Positions 9,287 to 17,204 of a DNA stretch of 64,000 nt are shown here, piece after piece. The stretch is from Actinomycetes bacterium (lineage in GTDB: Bacteria; Actinomycetota; Acidimicrobiia; Acidimicrobiales; Ilumatobacteraceae). A program made the translations under genes and the position numbers. The notes under the pieces are model-generated. The model saw nothing but the letters and a program-made list of their open reading frames with translations, ran no database searches and was not told where the DNA came from. The DNA lies in NCBI GenBank assembly GCA_029782355.1, contig JAKOUY010000011.1:434001-498000 (forward strand), read 5' to 3'. The first letter of the stretch is position 1. The number at the start of each line of letters is the position of its first letter.

Positions 9287-10830
9287 GCCGCGCAGCGACG
9301 GCGGCCGGCCAGGTGCTGGCGGTCGATCTGGGCACGACCGGCCTGAAGGTCGCGGTGGTCGCCCCCGATGGGCGGCTGCGCTCGTGGGCCACCGAGCCGC
9401 TGGACCTGCACGTCGGGCCTCGAGGTGCCGTCGAGCAGGACGCCGACCAGTGGTGGGCGGCCCTCGGGCGGTGCGCACGCCAGGCCATCGCCGCCGCCGG
9501 GGTGAACGCCGCCGAGGTTGGCCTGGTGGCCGTCACCAGCCAGTACATGTCGACGGTGCCGGTCGACGCCGCCGGTCGTCCGACCGGACCGGTGATCATG
9601 TGGATGGACGGGCGTGGCCAGGCCCGAGCTCCACAGCTCGACCCGGCCGCAGCGCAGCGCTGGCGCCAGCTGCACGGCCGGCTCCCGGACGGCTTCGAGG
9701 GCATCAGCCACGTGGCCACGATCCGGGCCGACCTGCCTGACGCCTACCAGCGCGCCGTGGCCTTCGTCGAGCCGATGGACGCCTTGGCCGGGCGATTGAC
9801 CGGCCGGGTCGTCTCCTCGCAACACACCGCCTATCCGATGCTGGTCACCGACAACCGCACGTGGGGGGCCACCGGCTACTGCGCCGAGCTCGTCGAGCGG
9901 AGCGGTCTCGACCCCACCAAGCTGGCCCCGCTGGTGGGGGCCGACGAACCGCGCGGACGGGTCACCGCCGAAGCCGCCGGCCACCTCGGGGTTTCCGCCG
10001 GCGCGCTGGTCACGGCCCCGACGATCGACTCGGTGACCACGGCCATCGGTACGGGTGCCGTCGGGCCGGAACGGTGCGGTCTCAGCATCGGGACCACCAC
10101 GGTGGTGGCCACCCACGTCGCGGGAATGTTCACCGACGTCGACCACGACCTGGGCTCGGCACCCAGTGCGGTGCCAGGGCGGCACATCCTGCTGGCCGAG
10201 AACGGGGTCGGGGGCAAGACCCTGGAGATCTTCGCCACGCAGTGGTTCCCGGGTCGTGCCGGCGTCGCCGAGGCGCTCGACGAGGCCGAGCAACGCGCCG
10301 CGATGTCCCCGCCGGGCGCCAACGGCGTCGTGTTCTGCCCGTGGCTGATCGGCTCGCTGGCTCCGCAGCGCTGCCAGGACGTGCGCGGCGCCTTCCTCGG
10401 GCTGGGCCTGTTCACCGACGCCGCCGATCTGTCCCGCGCCGTCCTCGAAGGCGTGGCCCTCAACGCCGCCTGGCTGATGCCGCACCTCAGCGCCGCCACC
10501 GGGCATCGCTATGACGAGGTGGTCCTCGGCGGCGGCGGGGCCAGCAGCGCGCAATGGGCCCAGATCGTGGCCGATTGCCTGGAGGTCACCGTCCACCGCC
10601 TGGCCAGCCCGCGCACGATGAATGCCCACGGCGCCGCCCTGCTGGCCCTGGCCCACACCGGCGCGCTGGCCTTGAGCGACGTGCCAGAGGCCCTGACCAT
10701 CGCCACCATCCACCACCCGGACCCGGCCACGACCGGCGTCTACCGCGCCGCGCTCGGCGAGTTGATCCGCTACCACCAGTTCGCCTCGGCCGCCCGTGCG
10801 GCCCCTGCCACCACCGAGGACCGACCGTGA
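9283..10830 (+). CDS. FGGY family carbohydrate kinase (XylB-like)
   Basis: A 515-residue kinase of the actin/Hsp70-like FGGY fold. The N-terminal phosphate loop is VLAVDLGTTGLKVAVV. A second ATP-site stretch is LSIGTTTVV, and the adenosine region near the C-terminal domain is VVLGGGGASSAQWAQIVAD. FGGY enzymes phosphorylate a hydroxyl of sugars and polyols such as xylulose, glycerol or ribulose; the substrate cannot be read from sequence. It overlaps both the importer ATPase gene and the PLP lyase gene by 4 bases, so it most likely acts on the imported compound before the lyase does. Confidence 0.88.
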   Translation: MSRAATAAGQVLAVDLGTTGLKVAVVAPDGRLRSWATEPLDLHVGPRGAVEQDADQWWAALGRCARQAIAAAGVNAAEVGLVAVTSQYMSTVPVDAAGRPTGPVIMWMDGRGQARAPQLDPAAAQRWRQLHGRLPDGFEGISHVATIRADLPDAYQRAVAFVEPMDALAGRLTGRVVSSQHTAYPMLVTDNRTWGATGYCAELVERSGLDPTKLAPLVGADEPRGRVTAEAAGHLGVSAGALVTAPTIDSVTTAIGTGAVGPERCGLSIGTTTVVATHVAGMFTDVDHDLGSAPSAVPGRHILLAENGVGGKTLEIFATQWFPGRAGVAEALDEAEQRAAMSPPGANGVVFCPWLIGSLAPQRCQDVRGAFLGLGLFTDAADLSRAVLEGVALNAAWLMPHLSAATGHRYDEVVLGGGGASSAQWAQIVADCLEVTVHRLASPRTMNAHGAALLALAHTGALALSDVPEALTIATIHHPDPATTGVYRAALGELIRYHQFASAARAAPATTEDRP

Positions 10831-12545
10831 CCACCACGCCGCCTTCGTCTCCGTCCGGGACGTCATCGTCCGGGACGTCGTCATCCAGGCCGTCATCATC
10901 CGGGACGTCATCGTCCGGGACGTCATCGTCCGGGACGTCAACGTCCGGGCCGTCAACGTCCGGGACGTCAACGTCCGGGCCGTCAACGTCCGGGCCGTCA
11001 ACGTCCGGGCCGTCAACGTCCGGGCCGTCAACGTCCGGGCCGTCAACGTCCGGGACGTCAACGTCCGGGTCGATGCCTACCCCGGCCACCCCGGCCACTC
11101 CGCCCGCCGAGGCTCCCGGGACCAGGGCCACCGCGGCGGGCGCGCCCGCGGCGGCCGCCTCCGGTGCCCCGGTCGCCGATTCGCTGTATCCGTACACCGG
11201 CCGGTTCCCCGTGTACGGCACCCTGCCCGAACGGGGCGTGGACCGGGCGGCGTTGCTGGCGATGGTTCGCCAGATGGCCGCCGAGGAGGATCGCAAGGGT
11301 GATCTCGGGCGGGTCAGCGGGTCGATCTACTCCGGCGACCACGACCACTACCACTTCCTCGCCCAGGCCTTCGAGGCCTTCGCCCACGCCAACGTCCTGC
11401 AGCGCGACATGTACCCGAGTGCCACGAAGATGGAGAGCGAGATCATCGCCATGACCGCCTCGTTGCTGCACGGCGACGAGGACACGAACGGGCTGATGAC
11501 CTCCGGCGGCACGGAGAGCCTGCAGACGGCGATGCTGGTCTACCGGGAGTGGGCCCGGGAGACCAAGGGGATCACCAACCCGCAGGTCATCATGCCGGTG
11601 ACCGGTCATCCGGGCACGGGGAAGGCGTTCCACTACTTCGGGATCGAGTGGGTGCCCGCACCGGTGGGCGACGACCAGCGCTGCGATGTCGACTTCGTCG
11701 CCGACCACATCGGCCCGGACACCATTGCCATCTCGGGCAGTGCCGGCACGTACCCGCACGGCGTCATCGACCCGATCGGCGAGCTCGGCGAGCTGGCCCA
11801 ACGGCATGGCATCGGCCTGCACGTCGACGGCTGCCTCGGGGGCTTCATCCTCCCGTTCGCCACCGAGCTGGGGCATCCGGTCGAACCGTTCGACTTCGCC
11901 GTGCCCGGCGTGACCTCGATCTCCGCCGACACCCACAAGTACGGCTACGCGTTCAAAGGGACGTCGGTGGTGCTGTTCCGTCCGAAGGCCCTGCGCCGCC
12001 ACCAGTACCTGGTGTTCGACTCGTGGCCCGGCGGCGCCTACGCCTCGCCCGGCATGGGTGGCAGCCGTTCCGGGGGGTTGCTGGCGGCAACGTGGGCGGC
12101 GATGGTCAACCTCGGGCGCGAGGGCTACCGGCGGATCGCCGCCGACATCTTCGCCACGGCCGACCGGATCCGCGACGCTGTCCTCGCCCAGCCCGAACTG
12201 CACCTCGTCGGTGACTCCGTGTTCAACATCGCCTTCGGCTCCGATCTGCTCGACATCTACCACGTCAACGACGCCCTCACTGCCGCCGGTTGGCGGCTCA
12301 ACGTGCTGCAGCGCCCGCCGGCGTTGCACTTCTGCGTCACCCGACCGAACACCCAGCCGGGCGTGGCCGAGGCCTTCGCCGACGACCTCACCGCTGCCGT
12401 GCGCTACGCGGCTGGTCCCCCACCCGCACCGCCGCGCAGCGGGGCGATGTACGCCGCCGGCGCCACGGCACTGGGCCGTGGCATCCTCGTCGAGCGAATC
12501 CGGGACCGCATCGACGCCCTCCACGAGCTCGGGCCCCGAGGCTGA
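10827..12545 (+). CDS. PLP-dependent lyase of the sphingosine-1-phosphate lyase family with a repetitive N-terminus
   Basis: The C-terminal 480 residues carry the family signatures: LMTSGGTESLQTAM, HVDGCLGGFILPF, and DTHKYGYAFKGTSVV with the PLP-binding Lys at about codon 371, then GGAYASPGMGGSRSG. Sphingosine-1-phosphate lyases cut phosphorylated 2-amino-3-hydroxy compounds into an aldehyde and phosphoethanolamine. From the coupled GTG at 10827 (GTGA with the kinase stop) the protein has 572 residues, about 80 of them a Ser/Thr/Gly/Pro-rich repeat coded by 15-bp units. An ATG at 11073, just after the repeat, would give 490 residues without it. I keep the coupled start because the frame stays open throughout, but cannot exclude the later one. 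Annotation as a glutamate decarboxylase would be a near-family error. Confidence 0.82.
   Translation: MTTTPPSSPSGTSSSGTSSSRPSSSGTSSSGTSSSGTSTSGPSTSGTSTSGPSTSGPSTSGPSTSGPSTSGPSTSGTSTSGSMPTPATPATPPAEAPGTRATAAGAPAAAASGAPVADSLYPYTGRFPVYGTLPERGVDRAALLAMVRQMAAEEDRKGDLGRVSGSIYSGDHDHYHFLAQAFEAFAHANVLQRDMYPSATKMESEIIAMTASLLHGDEDTNGLMTSGGTESLQTAMLVYREWARETKGITNPQVIMPVTGHPGTGKAFHYFGIEWVPAPVGDDQRCDVDFVADHIGPDTIAISGSAGTYPHGVIDPIGELGELAQRHGIGLHVDGCLGGFILPFATELGHPVEPFDFAVPGVTSISADTHKYGYAFKGTSVVLFRPKALRRHQYLVFDSWPGGAYASPGMGGSRSGGLLAATWAAMVNLGREGYRRIAADIFATADRIRDAVLAQPELHLVGDSVFNIAFGSDLLDIYHVNDALTAAGWRLNVLQRPPALHFCVTRPNTQPGVAEAFADDLTAAVRYAAGPPPAPPRSGAMYAAGATALGRGILVERIRDRIDALHELGPRG
10854..11072 (+). repeat. 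15-bp tandem repeat (14 units plus a partial one)
   Basis: Fourteen units of 15 bases run from 10854 to 11063, with a partial unit to 11072. Units are of the form TCCGGGACGTCATCG or TCCGGGCCGTCAACG. In the lyase frame they encode SGTSS, SGTST or SGPST; one unit reads SRPSS. Five SGPST units in a row are nearly identical at DNA level, the mark of recent expansion. Other frames are also open and repetitive, because the unit length is a multiple of three. Confidence 0.95.
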
Positions 12546-12619
12546 CCGCCGACCGCCAGCTCGAGTCCCGGCCCTGTCCGCCGTCGTCGATCGATCACCT
12601 CCTCTCATCCCGCGTCGCT

Positions 12620-13775
12620 TCACTTCCCCTCCCTACTGGTCGTTTCACCTCCAATCCGCCCCGTCACTGCGGCCGCTGCCACCGCGATTAGCCCGATGAT
12701 CGTCGCCCAGCGCTTCGTGCGATGGTCGACCGTCGGGCCGACCCCGACCGTCGGGGCGACACCGGCCCGGACATCGGCGGCCCTCGCGGCGAACCGATGC
12801 TCCTCGATGCCGGCTGACTGCTCGTGCAGTTCGTCGGCCGTCGGACCGACGGTGTCGGCGGCCAGCGCCCGGCGGCTCCCCATCGGTCGCGGTTGGCCCA
12901 CCGTGCTGTCGACGACCGTCTGGCGCTCCAACTCGCAGTTGAGCTCGGCCCCGACGATGACGGCGAACGCGGTGATGAACAACCACAGCAGCAGCACGAC
13001 GACCGCACCGAGGGATCCGTACGTCTGGTTGTACGAGGCAAAGTTGGCCGTGTAGACGGCGAACAACGCGGACGCAGCCACCCACAGCAGCGCCGCCACG
13101 ATCGCACCTGCCGACGCCCATCGCCACTTCGGCGAGTCCCGATCCGGGCCGTAGCGGTACAGCACGCTGAGCCCGACCACCATCCCGCCGAGCAGGATCA
13201 CCCATCGAGCGATTCCGATGGTGGATCGGACCGTGCCCGGGAGGTGCTGCACGACGGCCGGCAGCGAGGTGATGACGAACACCGCGCCGACCACGAACAC
13301 CACGGCCACCACGGTGAACCCGAGCGCCACCGCCTTGCGCCGAACGAATCCGCGAGTTTCCGATTCGTCATAGGCCCGGTTGATCGCCTCGATCAGGTGA
13401 CTGACCCCGCTGGACGCCGACCACAGCGCCAGGGCGATCCCCACGGCCAGGCCGATGCCGACCTTGCCGGCCGAGTTGGCGACGATGGATTGCAGCTGGC
13501 TGGCGACCAACTCGCGAACCTCGCGCGGCGCCGCGCCGAGCGCCGAGTTGATCTGCGAGCGGACGTTGGCCGGGTCGGGCCACCAGTCCGTAGACGGAGA
13601 TCAGGGCGACGAGCGCCGGCACCAGCGCCATGAGCGCCCAGAAGGCCACTCCGGCAGCCATCAGCACCACTCCGTCCTCCGTGACCTGCTGCCGGACGCG
13701 CGCCGTGACGTCCTTCCACCCCCTCGCCGGGATCTCGGTCGGTCCATCGGCCTGACGCCCTCGGTCGTCGTTCAT
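12620..13775 (-). pseudogene. YihY/BrkB-family inner membrane protein gene with a one-base frameshift
   Basis: The N-terminal part starts at ATG 13775 (MNDDRGRQ) and runs through AAGVAFWALMALVPALVALI, typical of the YihY/virulence factor BrkB family. Near 13577-13580 the family sequence jumps frame: GLVARPGQ in one frame versus VADPANVRSQINSALG in the other. The rest (LVASQLQSIVANSAG onward, six membrane segments in all, then a Glu/Arg-rich tail) continues to 12620. The span is 1156 bases, one more than a multiple of three, consistent with a single extra base in a GGG run. It may be a true frameshift or a sequencing error. The role of the family is poorly known; it was once mistaken for RNase BN. 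Confidence 0.8.
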
Positions 13776-13896
13776 GGGCCCTCGCCTACCCGGCCCCCGC
13801 TGCGCCCAACCGGGACGGCGCGCCGACCGGCGCACCACCGACGTGGCGGCCCGTGCACCCGCCGCGCCACGCCGGCGAGCATGGCAGGCTGGGGCG

Positions 13897-14481
13897 ATGA
13901 GCATCCCGATCGACACCGAGCCAGCCGATGCGCCAGGGGCGCCGACCTTCACGCGCATGGATCAGTCGACGGCCGAGCACTGGGCGATGATCGGCCGGGA
14001 GACGGCCACCAACCAGCACCGGGTCGCCGAGCGGATCCTCGACCTGCTCCGCTCGCTCGCCGACATCACCGACGGGTTCGCCACCGACCAGCTGACCCAC
14101 TGCCTGCAGACCGCCACGCTGGCCGAACGGGCGGGTGCCGACGAGCAGGTCGTCGTCGCTGCGTTGTGTCACGACATCGGCAAGGCGATCAGCGTTCCGA
14201 ACCATGGGGCGATCGCCGCCGAGATGCTCCGGCCCTACGTGCGCGACGACGTGTACCACACGATCCGCTGGCACCAGGACTTCCAAGGGCGCCACTACTA
14301 CGCCCACTTCGGCCTGCCCACGAACCTGCGCGAGCAACATCGTGACGAGCCGTGGTTCGCCCTGTGCGAGCAGTTCACCGACGAGTGGGACCAGATCGCC
14401 TTCGATCCGAACGCTCCGACGGAACCGCTCGCCCACTTCGAGCCGCTGGTCCGCCGCGTCTTCGCCCACCCACACCGCTGA
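13897..14481 (+). CDS. HD-domain protein, possible diiron oxygenase-like or phosphohydrolase
   Basis: A 194-residue protein. A helical HD fold is shown by QLTHCLQTATLAE, then VVVAALCHDIGKA (the HD pair), NHGAIAAEML and a later Trp-His pair in TIRWHQDFQGRHYY. HD proteins bind one or two metals and mostly hydrolyse phosphoesters. The QLTHCLQ motif before the HD pair recalls the PhnZ and myo-inositol oxygenase subgroup, which are mixed-valent diiron oxygenases, but this is only a resemblance. The ATG at 13897 gives the expected length; longer in-frame readings overlap the divergent YihY promoter. The 3' end is 5 bases from the convergent HNH gene. Confidence 0.7.
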   Translation: MSIPIDTEPADAPGAPTFTRMDQSTAEHWAMIGRETATNQHRVAERILDLLRSLADITDGFATDQLTHCLQTATLAERAGADEQVVVAALCHDIGKAISVPNHGAIAAEMLRPYVRDDVYHTIRWHQDFQGRHYYAHFGLPTNLREQHRDEPWFALCEQFTDEWDQIAFDPNAPTEPLAHFEPLVRRVFAHPHR

Positions 14482-14486
14482 GCCGC

Positions 14487-15764
14487 TCACGGCCCACCCG
14501 TCCGTGGCCCGGCCCGCCGGTTCGGGCCAGCGGTGACGATCGCGCCCGTGGGATGGGCGATGGTCAGGGTGCGGTCCGGGTCGAGGGCCAGCCGCCAGCC
14601 GGCATCGTGCACCTGATGGTGATGGCGAGTGCACAGCGGCAGCAGGTTGTCCAGGTCGGTCGGGCCGAGATCCGGAGGCTGCCACTCGACGACGTGATGG
14701 ATGGTGCAGCGGTCGAACCGCGCCTCGCAGTCGGGGATCGCGCACCGCGCGTACCAGGCCCGCAGGACCCGCCGCTGATCGGCCGTCGCCAGCCGGCGCG
14801 CCCGGCCGTGGTTCATCTGGCCGGGCGCGGACACCAGCGTGTCGCCGTCGAACACGACGTGACGGACGTCGGCCCGCTGGCGCAGCCGCTCCAGTTCGGC
14901 AACCGGCAGCTCGACCGGCAGCCCCCAGTCGATCCGCGGTGGGGTTCCTGGTGGCACTCGCCGGTCCTCGACGACGACGATCTCCGGTCGACCCATCCGC
15001 ATGCCGCCACCGTTGATCAGTTCGATCAACCCATGGGCGCGCAAGAACTGGTCGCGCTCGATGGGATCGTCGGGCGCCTCGGCCGGGATCAGCCCGCCGT
15101 GGAACCGCGACTCGGTGATCGCCCGAACTCGACCGTCCAGTCCGAGGGCGGTCGCCGGATCGACGACGAGCGTCCAACGGGCCATGCCCGTCTCGCGATC
15201 GATCCCGGTTCGCAATCGCACGGCGCGCCGTTGGCGCTCCAGCCGCCCCTGACCGTCGTCGGCCTGGACCCGCCGTTCCTGCTCGCGCAGGTACCGATCG
15301 AACTCCTCGACCCCCACCTCTCGAGCCACGCCGACCAGCGCGGCCTCCCCCGAGAGCAGCTCTCGCCGCTGCGCCGGATCCAGCCTGGCCAGCGAGCCAC
15401 TGAGCCGATCGACATGGCCGGAGCCGATCTCCCCGGCGGCCAGGGCCTCGCCCAGCTGCGGCGCCTTCCGCAGCGTGTCGGAACGGCGAACGACCTCACC
15501 AGCCTCGCGCCGGGTGGTTCGGAGCCCGCTCGCGAGGTCACTGACCGGCTGCCACGAGCACTGCTCCAGCACCTGGACACACGCCACCCGCCGGGCATCC
15601 AGCATGGCCGCGAGCTGGGCGATGGCGCGCAAGGCGCGGTGCACGACCGCCGACGTTGGACCGGGGTCGGTCGTCGCGGCAGTGCCCGGCTCGGGAGCCT
15701 CGACATCCGCGAACGCGGCGTCCAGCAGCTCGATCCGCCGATCGCGCAGCGCACCAGGGGCCAT
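14487..15764 (-). CDS. DUF222 / 13E12-type HNH endonuclease domain protein
   Basis: A 425-residue protein. The N-terminal helical part is the DUF222 region found in actinobacterial 13E12 repeat proteins. The C-terminal HNH motif is complete: CAIPDCEARFDRCTIHH, then LDNLLPLCTRHHHQVH, with the Cys pairs that bind zinc. Members are putative DNA-cutting enzymes, often many per genome, and their role is unsettled. The ATG at 15764 is preceded by GGAGGTGAG at a good distance. A promoter with an SOS-like box in its spacer lies about 80-100 bases upstream, suggesting induction by DNA damage. Confidence 0.88.
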   Translation of the reverse strand: MAPGALRDRRIELLDAAFADVEAPEPGTAATTDPGPTSAVVHRALRAIAQLAAMLDARRVACVQVLEQCSWQPVSDLASGLRTTRREAGEVVRRSDTLRKAPQLGEALAAGEIGSGHVDRLSGSLARLDPAQRRELLSGEAALVGVAREVGVEEFDRYLREQERRVQADDGQGRLERQRRAVRLRTGIDRETGMARWTLVVDPATALGLDGRVRAITESRFHGGLIPAEAPDDPIERDQFLRAHGLIELINGGGMRMGRPEIVVVEDRRVPPGTPPRIDWGLPVELPVAELERLRQRADVRHVVFDGDTLVSAPGQMNHGRARRLATADQRRVLRAWYARCAIPDCEARFDRCTIHHVVEWQPPDLGPTDLDNLLPLCTRHHHQVHDAGWRLALDPDRTLTIAHPTGAIVTAGPNRRAGPRTGGP

Positions 15765-15842
15765 GCGAACTCACCTCCAACCTCGTCGATCACGATGAAC
15801 CGGGCGTGAGTCACGCCGAGACGGCTGGGGAAGCTGCGAGTG

Positions 15843-15871
15843 ACGATAGCAGATCAAACGTATGTCCGCAA
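15843..15871 (-). promoter_or_regulatory. Predicted promoter of the HNH gene with an SOS-like box in the spacer
   Basis: On the minus strand TTGCGG (15871-15866) and TATCGT (15848-15843) are 17 bases apart. The spacer and -35 edge contain an imperfect LexA site: plus strand CAAACGTATGTCCG at 15855-15868 matches 8 of the 10 fixed positions of the actinobacterial consensus CGAAC-N4-GTTCG. Occupation by LexA would cover the promoter. Confidence 0.5.
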
Positions 15872-15879
15872 CCGACATT

Positions 15880-15893
15880 CGAACTTTTCTTCG
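15880..15893. promoter_or_regulatory. Second SOS-like (LexA) box upstream of the HNH gene
   Basis: CGAACTTTTCTTCG matches 9 of 10 fixed positions of CGAAC-N4-GTTCG. It starts 25 bases from the start of the first box, about two and a half helical turns away, just upstream of the predicted -35 on the minus strand. Confidence 0.5.
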
Positions 15894-15999
15894 CCGTGCC
15901 CCTCATTCCGCATCCTCCACTCACGCACCACGGTGTGACGAGCTCGACGGGCTACTGTCGGGGCAACGCGGCGCGGACACCGCGGGAGGGGCGGGACGC

Positions 16000-17118
16000 G
16001 TGGGAAGGTCGTACCGATGGCGGATCGCCATCACCGTTGCGTTGTCGGCCACCGTGGCGAGCACGCTCGTGACCGTGCCGACACACGCCGGTGGGCGGCG
16101 GTTCACCGTCATTGCCGGCGGCGAGATCATCGCCGAGAGCCGGTTCATCAATGCCGGGCTGCGCTGGCGCGAGCCCGGGCAGCGCTTCAACTACGTGCCC
16201 GTCTTCGCCCCCGTGGCCGGCATCATCCGCCAGGCCGATCTGGCCATCTGTCACGCCGAGACCGGGATCGGTCGGCCGAACGGCTTCTACGGTCTCTCCG
16301 GTCGGGCACCGAACGGAGGCGGCCGCTTGACCAGCCCGTACGAGGTCGCCATCGGCCTGGCCAGGGCTGGCTTCAATCGCTGCAGCACAGCGTCGAACCA
16401 CGCCTACGACCGGCTCACCGTGGGTGTTCACGACACGTTGAACGCCTTCGACAGCGTCGGCATCAGCCACAACGGCACGGCTCGCACGGCGGGCGAAGCG
16501 GACCCGGCGAACGCCATCGTCGAGGTCCAAGGCGTCAAGGTCGCCCACTTGTCCTACACGACGTTCTCCAACATGCCCCGGCCTGCCGAGCGCTGGAAGA
16601 TCAACTTCACCATCTCGCCCCAGCACGTCGCCGACCAGGTCAAGGCGGCCCGCGCAGCCGGCGCCGAGGTCGTCATCGTCAGCATCCACACCCGACCGGA
16701 GCTCGTCTATCGGCCCGGGCTGCGCGAGCGCCTGTTCGTCACCACCCTGTTGCGCCTGGCCAAGGTCGACCTGGTCATCTCCCACGGCCCGCACGTGATC
16801 CAGCCGATGCAGGTCATCGACGGCACGCCCGTGTTCTGGAGCGTCGGCAACATGGATTCCGGCATGGGTGTCTCCGGCCACTTCGTCAATCCGAACACCC
16901 GCGACGGGCTGCTGGCACGAGTCGTGTTCGAGGAGGACGAGACCGGCACGTTCCGTGCCACGGCACAGCCGATCCTGATCTGCGACGAGGCCCGATCGAG
17001 GATCGTCCACGCACCGATCCGCGAGCTGGCGTCCGGTGCACCGATGACCGCCGCACTGCGCAGCGAGCTCGTGCAGTGCGTGAACCGCGCCCGCCGGATC
17101 GAGCCCCACGTCACCTGA
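16000..17118 (+). CDS. CapA family (poly-gamma-glutamate synthesis type) exported protein
   Basis: A 372-residue protein with an N-terminal export signal (basic SYRWR, hydrophobic IAITVALSATVASTLV, then VPTHAGG). The body is CapA-like: SNHAYDRLTVGVHDTL matches the usual NH..D block, VVIVSIHTRPELVY the H.G.E block, and ISHGPHVIQP with VFWSVGNMD the G.HPH and GN blocks of this calcineurin-like fold. The first metal motif, normally GD, reads AGGEII, so a ligand may be changed. I chose GTG 16000 because GGGAGGGG precedes it and the signal peptide follows at once; an ATG at 15862 would add 46 residues that look non-coding. The family is tied to capsule polymers, but no capB or capC is nearby. Confidence 0.78.
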   Translation: MGRSYRWRIAITVALSATVASTLVTVPTHAGGRRFTVIAGGEIIAESRFINAGLRWREPGQRFNYVPVFAPVAGIIRQADLAICHAETGIGRPNGFYGLSGRAPNGGGRLTSPYEVAIGLARAGFNRCSTASNHAYDRLTVGVHDTLNAFDSVGISHNGTARTAGEADPANAIVEVQGVKVAHLSYTTFSNMPRPAERWKINFTISPQHVADQVKAARAAGAEVVIVSIHTRPELVYRPGLRERLFVTTLLRLAKVDLVISHGPHVIQPMQVIDGTPVFWSVGNMDSGMGVSGHFVNPNTRDGLLARVVFEEDETGTFRATAQPILICDEARSRIVHAPIRELASGAPMTAALRSELVQCVNRARRIEPHVT

Positions 17119-17204
17119 CCCTGGCCACCGGCTCATGACCAGCGCCACCTCTTCGAGGCCAGTTGACGTCGAACCGTGGATCCGTCCCACCTAGTCTGGG
17201 CGCC

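Noticed and set aside
10854-11072. CRISPR-like array
   Set aside because: The 15-base units abut with no spacers, and no cas gene is near. It is a coding tandem repeat.
10827-12545. Glutamate decarboxylase
   Set aside because: The PLP fold type is shared, but the VDGCLGGF and THKYGYAFKG blocks are those of the sphingosine-1-phosphate lyase branch.
13774-13896. N-terminal extension of the HD-domain protein
   Set aside because: The extra residues are Arg/Ala/Pro-rich and cover the divergent gap with the YihY-type gene; ATG 13897 starts a natural protein.
15862-15999. Longer CapA-like protein from ATG 15862
   Set aside because: The added 46 residues precede the export signal, overlap the SOS-like boxes and promoter of the HNH gene, and lack a ribosome site; GTG 16000 fits better.
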